In this document: one piece after another, positions 6,719-11,209 of the stretch
Layout of the letters: every line of letters starts with the position of its first letter
Numbering within the stretch: position 1 is the first letter of the stretch
DNA from: a bacterium
GTDB taxonomy: Bacteria > Desulfobacterota > S145-22
Assembly (NCBI GenBank): GCA_027073795.1
Contig: JALTEW010000077.1
Location: 1-11,209, forward strand
Reading direction: 5' to 3'
Length of the DNA: 11,209 bases
The notes under the pieces: model-generated
Database searches by the model: none
The model's input: only the letters and a program-made list of their open reading frames with translations
What the model was told of the DNA's origin: nothing
Translations under genes and position numbers: made by a program

Positions 6719-7270
6719 TCAACCTTTCAAGGGATATTGCTTTTCTCCTGCCTTAATAGAGACCTTAAGCCAGTTTTCTGGCGGGACATACGGGCAAGCG
6801 TAGTTTTTGCTGTAGGCACACCATGGGTTATACGCCTTGTTAAGATCAACAATCCACTTGCCATTTTTGGTGTGATCCCTTTCATATTCAAGGTCAAGGT
6901 ATCTGCCCGCGCCGTAGGTTTCTTTTCCGTTTGTTTCATCCTTAAAAGGGATGAAAAGGCGATCATCGTTGGGATCGTCTTTATATGCCTGAAGTACACA
7001 TTCCTTGTTCCCTACCGTGAAATGAAATTCCCCCCATCGTAAAAAACGCCTGACATTTCCCTTAGTGTCTTCAATCTCGAGGACCTCTTTGTCAGCATGT
7101 TCTACAAGTTCAATCTCGAACCTGTAGTTTTGATCTGGAGGGTAATAATCAAGGCCATTGAATTTAATCCTTTCTTCCGGGGAGATTGGCGATTGCCAAT
7201 GGACGCCGAAAAATTCATCCTTTTCTTTCCTACCTCTTTCGATTTCTTTTTCCCACGAATCACTTTCCAT
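6719..7270 (-). CDS. DUF1684 family protein
   Basis: The 183-residue product carries all the hallmarks of DUF1684: FNGLDYYPPDQNYR (37-50), a FIPFKDETNGKETYG block continuing to GAGRYLDL (106-127), DLNKAYNPWCAY (142-153), CPYVPPEN (159-166) and a terminal AGEK (174-177). The family is widespread and its biochemical role is not established; the strongly conserved N-x-A-Y-N-P-x-C-A-Y block suggests an active or binding site. There is no signal peptide or membrane segment, so this copy is predicted to be cytoplasmic, whereas some relatives are exported or lipoproteins. The ATG has an excellent ribosome site (AAAGGAGG, complement of 7277-7284), suggesting strong translation. It is monocistronic, separated by 228 and 267 nt from its same-strand neighbours. 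Confidence 0.88.
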   Translation of the reverse strand: MESDSWEKEIERGRKEKDEFFGVHWQSPISPEERIKFNGLDYYPPDQNYRFEIELVEHADKEVLEIEDTKGNVRRFLRWGEFHFTVGNKECVLQAYKDDPNDDRLFIPFKDETNGKETYGAGRYLDLEYERDHTKNGKWIVDLNKAYNPWCAYSKNYACPYVPPENWLKVSIKAGEKQYPLKG

Positions 7271-7537
7271 CTTAAACCTCCTTTAAGGAAATACGAGATG
7301 CATACCCCATGACATAATGATTGCCGTGGATAAAGGCATTTCTAAAACTTTGCCTTTCAACCGTTACACCTTCCGGTATTCCACTTAAGACTTTAGTCCG
7401 CTAGTTTTTCCCCTTTCTGTTTCATGAAGTGTCTTCTCACCAAAAATATTAGCCCACTTTTAAAAAGGTGTCCAATATTTTCCTAAAACGCCTGATTCCC
7501 CTTTTCACCATAGCCTTCGAACTTGATGTTGCCTGAT
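7271..7537. other. Spacer between the acyltransferase and DUF1684 genes, with a dyad
   Basis: No gene is visible. A perfect 7-bp inverted repeat, AAAGGCA (7332-7338) and TGCCTTT (7351-7357), with centres 19 bp apart, lies about 60-95 bp upstream of the DUF1684 start. The spacing is compatible with a dimeric repressor operator or a small mRNA hairpin. An AT-rich partial dyad (about 7455-7470) and a directly repeated GCCTGATT near 7490 and 7531 are also present. No clear terminator for the acyltransferase gene is seen. Confidence 0.3.
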
Positions 7538-8437
7538 TTAGCGTGTTTTATGCCTCTTTTTTCGCTGCCAGCGGCGATGAACCCAGAACCACTGGGCGGG
7601 GTCCTTTCGAATCTCTTTCTCCAGAAAACGGTGGAAGCGCTGGGTGTTGGCCACAATATCTTCCTTTATATTACCCGTCTGGACAATCTCAAACGCGGGA
7701 TGGGCGGTGATATGGTGGACATTTCCTTCACACCTGTGGGAAACTGGAATCACTGCCGCACCGGTCTTCAGGGCAAAATAGGCGGGAGTGGGAAGTGTGG
7801 GCGCAGGATGCCCGAAAAAATTGATCCAGACCGCCTCGCGGCGGCGCGCCCGCTGGTCTGCCAGGACCCCTATCATCTCATTTTTTCGAAGCAATCCCAG
7901 TAGCGTTCTTGCCGCACCTCTGCTTGACACGATTTCCAACCCGAAATACTCACGTATCTCATTGATCCAACGGTCCAGGTAAGTATTCTTCAGGGGCTTC
8001 CCGATTGCATACACCGTTTTTTTCATCAGCATGGGCAGGGTAACCATCAGCTCCCAGTTCCCAAGGTGTGCAAGAAAAAAGATTATCCCATTCCCGCGTT
8101 CCAGGGCTTCCATCACCGGTTTTGTTCCATGGAACTTGACGGTTTTGGCCAGCGTATTTCGCCGTAATTTCGGGATGCGGCAGAAAACCACGAAATTCAT
8201 AGCAAGATTGACAAAATTCTTTCGGGCAATGGCACGCCTTTCCTTGTCAGAATAGATTTCCTCAAAGGCGAGCGACAAATTATTCAAGGCAATCTTCCGG
8301 TGTTTTGAATCAACAAGAAAGGCGAAATTTCCTAAAACCGCTCCCATACATCTCGCCACGCTATCCGGAAGAATCTGAAAAAAGCCAGCGATAAAACGGA
8401 CAATAAGATAAACGAGATAATCAAAAACCTTCCTCAA
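7538..8437 (-). CDS. Lipid A biosynthesis (lauroyl/myristoyl) acyltransferase, LpxL/HtrB family
   Basis: The 299-residue protein has an N-terminal membrane-anchoring helix (about 7-22) and the family's HX4E catalytic motif in AHLGNWE (His124, Glu129). Other family features are VLADQRARR (191-199), the INFFGHPA segment (205-212) and a C-terminal PAQWFWVHRRW. These enzymes add a secondary acyl chain to lipid A precursors at the inner face of the inner membrane. Which of LpxL, LpxM or LpxP it corresponds to, and its acyl preference, cannot be told from sequence alone. The start is TTG at 8437, overlapping the Trm112-like gene's stop (TTGA); no nearby ATG would keep the normal N-terminus. The operon partners are gmhB (heptose for the LPS core) and the Trm112-like gene, which supports an LPS role. 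Confidence 0.93.
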   Translation of the reverse strand: MRKVFDYLVYLIVRFIAGFFQILPDSVARCMGAVLGNFAFLVDSKHRKIALNNLSLAFEEIYSDKERRAIARKNFVNLAMNFVVFCRIPKLRRNTLAKTVKFHGTKPVMEALERGNGIIFFLAHLGNWELMVTLPMLMKKTVYAIGKPLKNTYLDRWINEIREYFGLEIVSSRGAARTLLGLLRKNEMIGVLADQRARRREAVWINFFGHPAPTLPTPAYFALKTGAAVIPVSHRCEGNVHHITAHPAFEIVQTGNIKEDIVANTQRFHRFLEKEIRKDPAQWFWVHRRWQRKKRHKTR

Positions 8438-8625
8438 TCCTTTTCTTCCTTAGTGCTAGATAAAGGAATGGCCTCATCAATCAGCATGATGGGGATATCA
8501 TCCTCGATTCGATACATTAACTGACATGCCTCACAAATCAACCCATCACCTTTCTCATTCAGGTGAATTTCCCCTTTACATTTTGGGCATACCAGGATAT
8601 CCAGAAGTTCCTTCGAAAGCGTCAT
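8434..8625 (-). CDS. Trm112-like / UPF0434 (YcaR-type) zinc-binding small protein
   Basis: This 63-residue protein begins MTLSKELLDILVCPKCKG and has two cysteine pairs, Cys13-x2-Cys16 and Cys31-x2-Cys34, flanking a beta hairpin, followed by RIEDDIPIMLIDEA. This is the bacterial Trm112-like family. Eukaryotic and archaeal Trm112 activates methyltransferases, but the bacterial role is poorly defined. In E. coli the homologue ycaR lies between lpxK and kdsB, so an association with LPS genes recurs here. The ATG at 8625 lies just after the gmhB stop; its ribosome site AAGGAG is built from the last gmhB codons (7 nt of spacing). The 3' end overlaps the acyltransferase start. Longer in-frame extensions run back into gmhB and are not credible. 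Confidence 0.9.
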   Translation of the reverse strand: MTLSKELLDILVCPKCKGEIHLNEKGDGLICEACQLMYRIEDDIPIMLIDEAIPLSSTKEEKD

Positions 8626-8626
8626 A

Positions 8627-9211
8627 TCAATACTCCTTTTTGTCCGCCACGATCCATCTCGCGGCATCATTAAGATCTTTTGCAACAAAGGCGGGTTGAA
8701 CGTTCCATGTGTGATGGCGATAAAGCCATTCTCCCTTTCCATACCCTGTCTCAACCAGGATGGGGCGAAGCCCCGCGCGGACCGCCATCTCAATGTCCAC
8801 CCCGCGATCTCCCACCACGTAGGAACGCTTTAAATCAATGTGTAGGTCACTTGCCGCCTGTTCTATCATTCCCGTGCCTGGCTTTCGATTTGGACACTGA
8901 CGGCGATAGGCCGGAAGAACAGCCTGTTCGTGGTGAGGGCAATAGTAAATCCCGTCCAGTGCCAAACCGGACTCTGATAGGTGCTCCTGAAGGCGCTGAT
9001 GGATTTTAACCACAAGGCTTTCGGGAAACACACCCAGGCCAACCCCTGGTTGATTCGTTACAACAACACATAGAAACCCCGCCTCCTTCAGCTTCCTTAT
9101 TGCCTCCACAATACCCGGAATCAAGTGAAAGCGGTCTTCGTGGTTAACAAAACCAACTTCCTCGTTGATTACGCCATCCCTGTCAAGGAAAACTGCGGGG
9201 AGATCCGCCAT
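8627..9211 (-). CDS. gmhB: D-glycero-beta-D-manno-heptose 1,7-bisphosphate 7-phosphatase (HAD family)
   Basis: The 194-residue HAD hydrolase contains FLDRDGVIN (8-16; nucleophile Asp10 and acid/base Asp12), VTNQPGVGLG (51-60), a C-P-H-H loop (91-94), RKPGTGM (109-115; Lys110) and VVGDRGVDIEMA (132-143). This layout is that of GmhB, which removes the C7 phosphate in ADP-heptose synthesis for the LPS core; histidinol-phosphate phosphatase is the main alternative. GmhB normally has a four-ligand zinc loop ending C-x-C-R-K-P; here it reads CPNRKP, so Cys91, His93 and Cys106 remain but the fourth ligand is Asn108. Zinc binding may be weakened or lost. The ATG at 9211 follows AGAGGG. It is the first gene of the gmhB/Trm112-like/acyltransferase operon. 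Confidence 0.88.
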   Translation of the reverse strand: MADLPAVFLDRDGVINEEVGFVNHEDRFHLIPGIVEAIRKLKEAGFLCVVVTNQPGVGLGVFPESLVVKIHQRLQEHLSESGLALDGIYYCPHHEQAVLPAYRRQCPNRKPGTGMIEQAASDLHIDLKRSYVVGDRGVDIEMAVRAGLRPILVETGYGKGEWLYRHHTWNVQPAFVAKDLNDAARWIVADKKEY

Positions 9212-9270
9212 TTTTTACCCTCTGCCTTTCCGACAAGATTCATCTGCACATCACTTCTCTGTAACAGGAT

Positions 9271-9299
9271 TTTTTAACATACCTCCCCCTGAGTGGCAA
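9271..9299 (-). promoter_or_regulatory. Candidate promoter of the gmhB operon
   Basis: On the minus strand, TTGCCA (9299-9294) is followed after 17 nt by TAAAAA (9276-9271). The -35 match is five of six and the -10 match four of six. The predicted start near 9264 gives a leader of about 52 nt to the gmhB ATG at 9211. Confidence 0.4.
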
Positions 9300-9526
9300 G
9301 CCTTCTGCTATGGAGCTATTTGCTTTGTTCGTCATTTTGGGTCTAAGAGAGGGCAAAGGATCTTTATGGGGAGAGAGCTCTTCTTCCCAATGGTGTTTTC
9401 CTATTGTCCTTGCCTCCAAAAGAGGCAGAAAGGAATTTGAAAACACATTAGGGAAAATATTTAAAGTCCCTTATCTTTTTTACTCCTGATAGGCTTCCAT
9501 CGCAAATGGCTCGGCAAACATTTCTC

Positions 9527-9555
9527 TTGACAGCCTCTTTTTGGGGTGGTAGATA
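9527..9555 (+). promoter_or_regulatory. Candidate plus-strand promoter of the structured-RNA region
   Basis: A perfect TTGACA -35 hexamer at 9527-9532 is followed after 17 nt by TAGATA (9550-9555), which matches the -10 consensus at only three of six positions. The predicted transcription start is near 9562, immediately before the CCTTAGG hairpin. The weak -10 could mean an activator-dependent promoter or a chance match. Confidence 0.35.
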
Positions 9556-9561
9556 GACAGG

Positions 9562-9747
9562 CAAAAGTGCCTTAGGTGGACCTAAGGGTAGAAAGAAAAG
9601 GGATAGGATTCAGTAAGAGGGTAAGAAAGCCCTGTGTGGCATAAAGTGATTAAATCGCCGTAGATTTTAAGGCGCAGCGTAACAAAAAGCCAGGAAGGCA
9701 TTGACAGAAGCGAACTTCTGTCAGGGACTTTCTGGCTTTTTTGTATT
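9562..9747 (+). ncRNA. Candidate structured small RNA or attenuated leader of the FmdE-family gene
   Basis: This is a predicted transcript of roughly 180-185 nt between the TTGACA promoter and the strong terminator. It contains a 5' hairpin (9570-9587, 7 bp, TGGA loop), a purine-rich linker, a small AGGG/CCCT hairpin (9618-9633) and two mutually exclusive hairpins (CGCC/GGCG at 9656-9674 or AAATC/GATTT at 9652-9667). It ends in a long terminator hairpin and U-tract. The FmdE-family start codon is about 95 nt past the terminator, so it could be either a free small RNA or a riboswitch-like 5' leader. I could not match it to a known RNA family by eye, and 6S RNA does not fit because the ends do not pair. 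Expression is inferred only. Confidence 0.3.
9684..9747 (+). terminator. Strong intrinsic terminator-like hairpin (bidirectional)
   Basis: The outer arms, 9684-9697 and 9728-9741, pair over 14 positions with a single G-T wobble. A 4x4 internal loop follows, and then an inner perfect 9-bp stem, TGACAGAAG (9702-9710) with CTTCTGTCA (9715-9723), around a CGAA loop. The plus-strand 3' side continues as TTTTTTG; the minus strand also ends in a T run, so it could work both ways. No minus-strand gene ends here, so the plus-strand product is the more likely target. A palindromic mobile repeat is an alternative. Confidence 0.65.
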
Positions 9748-9837
9748 TTGAGAGGGGGGTGAAAAAAGGGGAAGATGGCATTCTTCATGACAGCGCTAAG
9801 GGTTAAAGGTTGAATCGTAATAAGGGGGCCATTACTT

Positions 9838-10821
9838 ATGAGAGTTGAAGAGGCTTTAAGGTCAATCAACAGTAAGGATGTGGAATTTATTCAGAGAATG
9901 GTAAGCGTGGAATATGACAGCAAGACACAATTTCCCTTAAAATTTCTTTACCAAAGGCAGAAATATAGGGTGACAAAAATTCTCGGCTCTTTTAAGGGGG
10001 ACCTGTCAACTGAAGATATTGCTTTCCTTGTGAAGACAGATGACGGGAACATTTATCTTCTGGATCTCCACTTTCTTGATTCCAGTGGTTGTAATTCCCC
10101 GCCCCAAGGTTTTTGGATATTAAGGCTCAGGATATTGAGGGATGATGAGTTGATGTTTTTTTACCGAGGGGAGAGAAAGATGCTGGTTAACATGCAATTA
10201 AAAAAGGTGGTTGATTTTCACGGGCATCTCTGCCCTGATTTAGTTATAGGTTGCCGTGCTTCAGAGTTGGCTTTAAAGACCCTATCGCCTAAAGGAGAGG
10301 CAAACAATTCATTGGTGGTAATAGCTGAAAACAAAACAAGTGCATTGGATGCAATTCAGAACATCACCGGCTGCACCGTTGGAAATGGGAGATTGATAGT
10401 CAGGGATTACGGCAAACATAAATATACCTTTGTGACAAATCATCATGACCGCGCTCTAAAGATTTCACTCAAGGAACGTTATATTAATGCCGGGGAGAAG
10501 TATCTTGGCTTAGAGGAAAAGATTATAAGAAACGAGGCTACCATAGATGAGGTAGCTTTATTCCAGGTATTATTGGACGAGCGGGTAAAAATGTTGCTTT
10601 TGCCAAAGCATGACGAGCTTTTTGATGTAGTTGAGACAAAGAAGGAATTTCCCCGGGCCGATGTTTCAACAGTTTTTTCCCGATGTTCCCTTTGTGGAGA
10701 TTTGACACTTAGATCAAGGCTTTTGGATATGAACGGAATGTTTATCTGCAAGCCTTGTTTTGATCGGATGAGACGCGAATTTTTTACCCCAAGACCTAAG
10801 TACAGCAGCTATAACAACTAA
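9838..10821 (+). CDS. FmdE-family (formylmethanofuran dehydrogenase subunit E-like) protein with N-terminal extension and zinc finger
   Basis: The product has 327 residues. The FmdE domain (about 120-245) begins with FHGHLCPDLVIGCRASELAL (His128, His130, Cys132) and contains ALDAIQNITGCTVGNG (169-184, Cys179), both family hallmarks linked to metal binding. A C-terminal zinc finger has Cys283, Cys286, Cys304 and Cys307. Residues 1-112 are an extension not found in typical FmdE proteins; it looks beta-rich (FPLKFLYQRQKYRVTKILG, then NIYLLDLHFL and WILRLRIL). FmdE is named from archaeal Mo/W formylmethanofuran dehydrogenase operons, but bacterial homologues without that complex have no established role, and no other subunit is visible here. 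The ATG at 9838 has AAGGGGG 9 nt upstream. A second start at 10180 (Met115) has a better-placed GGGGAG and would yield a conventional FmdE protein of 213 residues. Confidence 0.9.
   Translation: MRVEEALRSINSKDVEFIQRMVSVEYDSKTQFPLKFLYQRQKYRVTKILGSFKGDLSTEDIAFLVKTDDGNIYLLDLHFLDSSGCNSPPQGFWILRLRILRDDELMFFYRGERKMLVNMQLKKVVDFHGHLCPDLVIGCRASELALKTLSPKGEANNSLVVIAENKTSALDAIQNITGCTVGNGRLIVRDYGKHKYTFVTNHHDRALKISLKERYINAGEKYLGLEEKIIRNEATIDEVALFQVLLDERVKMLLLPKHDELFDVVETKKEFPRADVSTVFSRCSLCGDLTLRSRLLDMNGMFICKPCFDRMRREFFTPRPKYSSYNN
10167..10182 (+). promoter_or_regulatory. Internal ribosome-binding site and start codon in the FmdE-family gene
   Basis: GAGGGGAGAG at 10167-10176 precedes an in-frame ATG at 10180, with 6 nt between GGAG (10170-10173) and the ATG. 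The resulting start lies just before the FmdE signature, at the normal N-terminus of stand-alone family members. Either the upstream 114 codons are a fused domain with an inherited start site, or two products are made. Confidence 0.4.
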
Positions 10822-11129
10822 GTGGGAGGGCACAATTGTTGAGGCAGATGCCAAGGTTAGCAAGTAATGCTTTAGCAGACAAGTGGTAAACTCAAGGCTC
10901 ACAGGTTTTAGATGTGAAGTGTAAAGCGTTATGCGTTAGGTAAATATTTAAGCTCGAAGCCCCAAGCTCAAAGGGTGTTTTTAAAGGTTTTCAGCTTCTA
11001 GCTTGGAGCTTCCATGCCTTTGCCTTTTGCCCATGTTCACACGAAATAGACGAGATAAACGAAATAAACAAGTGGTGCAGAAGTTGGACTTTTTACAAGC
11101 CACAAAAAACAGGAGAGAGGATTGATATC
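10822..11129. repeat. Repeat-rich spacer with degenerate 7-nt and 9-nt tandem repeats
   Basis: There is no gene here. Positions 10914-10941 contain four consecutive heptamers of the form GTNANGY. Positions 10950-10977 contain four heptamers of consensus AAGCYCN (the last degenerate). Positions 10994-11012 carry the same heptamer in reverse orientation, so GAAGCCCCAAGCT (10956-10968) and AGCTTGGAGCTTC (11000-11012) form a 13-bp stem with one mismatch around a 31-nt loop. Positions 11042-11068 contain three 9-mers of consensus CGARATARA. No T-tract follows the inverted repeat, so a terminator is not supported. Ribosome site AGGAGAGAGG (11111-11120) serves the next gene. Confidence 0.65.
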
Positions 11130-11209
11130 ATGGGAGAAGATATTGAGAAACTGAAACATCTATTGCCACATCTTTTGGAGCATAACCTTGAGCATGTTGA
11201 TGAACACAG
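11130..11209 (+). CDS. N-terminal fragment of a small histidine-rich helical protein (runs off the window)
   Basis: The ATG at 11130 is preceded by AGGAGAGAGG at 11111-11120 (9 nt of spacing) and the frame stays open to the window end, giving 26 complete residues. The sequence (MGEDIEKLKHLLPHLLEHNL, then EHVDEH) is strongly helical. Histidines fall at 10, 14, 18, 22 and 26, all on one helical face, with leucines on another. It resembles the start of short helical proteins with a conserved HxxxH-N-x-x-H pattern that occur in archaea and anaerobic bacteria, but I cannot name a characterised family. Metal binding is a reasonable inference, strengthened slightly by the neighbouring FmdE-type metalloprotein. 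Only the first part of the gene is visible. Confidence 0.65.
   Translation, partial: MGEDIEKLKHLLPHLLEHNLEHVDEH

Larger units (their letters stand above)
9212..9837. other. 626-nt non-coding region with multiple hairpins
   Basis: No credible protein gene is present. Besides the gmhB promoter it holds several structures. TGCCTC/GAGGCA with a CAAAA loop (9411-9427) has no T-tract. AGGGA/TCCCT (9450-9471) is followed by TATCTTTTTT, a weak plus-strand terminator. CCTTAGG-TGGA-CCTAAGG (9570-9587) is a perfect 7-bp stem. CGCC/GGCG (9656-9674) competes with AAATC/GATTT (9652-9667). The strong terminator-like structure lies at 9684-9742. The density of hairpins between 9560 and 9745 is the basis of the RNA candidate listed separately. 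Confidence 0.6.

Noticed and set aside
8626..8793. A 56-residue N-terminal extension of the Trm112-like gene.
   Set aside because: It is entirely inside gmhB in another frame, and the ATG at 8625 has a clear ribosome site and gives the family-standard N-terminus.
9310..9489. A 59-codon plus-strand open frame starting ATG in the large non-coding region.
   Set aside because: No ribosome site precedes the ATG, the sequence shows no recognisable domain, and it runs through two hairpins including a weak terminator. It is most likely chance.
9562..9747. 6S RNA as the identity of the structured region, because of its ~180-nt length.
   Set aside because: The 5' and 3' ends do not pair, there is no long central-bubble hairpin, and the 3' end is an independent terminator hairpin.
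9582..9869. A 95-codon minus-strand open frame.
   Set aside because: It crosses the strong palindrome at 9684-9742 and the FmdE ribosome site, has no family resemblance and has no supporting ribosome site.
10914..11068. A CRISPR array or iteron origin in the repeat-rich spacer.
   Set aside because: The units are 7-9 nt, degenerate and contiguous, with no 25-40 nt repeats separated by unique spacers. No replication initiator gene is nearby.

Overview
The window looks like chromosomal DNA from a Gram-negative bacterium of moderate GC content, probably an environmental lineage such as Desulfobacterota, Nitrospirota or a relative. The Gram-negative call rests on three things: a lipid A acyltransferase, a heptose-bisphosphate phosphatase, and exported envelope proteins under an ECF sigma/anti-sigma pair. 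The lineage is an inference from gene mix (archaeal-type nicotinate phosphoribosyltransferase, FmdE homologue, short periodic intergenic repeats); no marker gene settles it.

Layout. Positions 1-124 carry what looks like one end of an IS21-family insertion sequence, with two ~20-bp direct repeats and a terminal ACA. Positions 160-186 hold a strong match to a sigma-E type promoter. It precedes a four-gene plus-strand operon (308-2358): ECF sigma factor, zinc-binding membrane anti-sigma factor, a small exported protein of unknown function, and a YXWGXW-type repeat protein. This reads as an autoregulated envelope-stress module.

From 2439 to 9211 every gene is on the minus strand. Reading in the direction of transcription from the right: gmhB, a Trm112-like zinc protein and an LpxL/HtrB-type acyltransferase form a tightly coupled lipopolysaccharide operon (9211 to 7538). 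A solitary DUF1684 protein follows (7270 to 6719). Then come a bifunctional NAD(P)HX epimerase/dehydratase and a zinc alcohol dehydrogenase, one base apart (6490 to 3904). Last is a DUF2892 membrane protein overlapping a nicotinate phosphoribosyltransferase gene (3823 to 2439), with a good sigma-70 type promoter. The two adjacent NAD-related units (NAD(P)H repair and NAD salvage) are a plausible functional neighbourhood.

From 9212 to 9837 there is a 626-base non-coding stretch. It contains a candidate promoter, several hairpins and a very strong bidirectional terminator-like structure, together consistent with a small structured RNA or an attenuated leader. It precedes a plus-strand FmdE-family protein with an unusual N-terminal extension and an internal ribosome-binding site (9838-10821). 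The spacer after it (10822-11129) is full of short 7-nt and 9-nt periodic repeats. The window ends inside a small gene whose visible N-terminus has histidines at exact four-residue spacing.

No CRISPR array, tRNA or rRNA was seen. The least explained parts are the sigma operon's two exported products, the 9527-9747 RNA candidate, and the FmdE extension with its His-rich neighbour.
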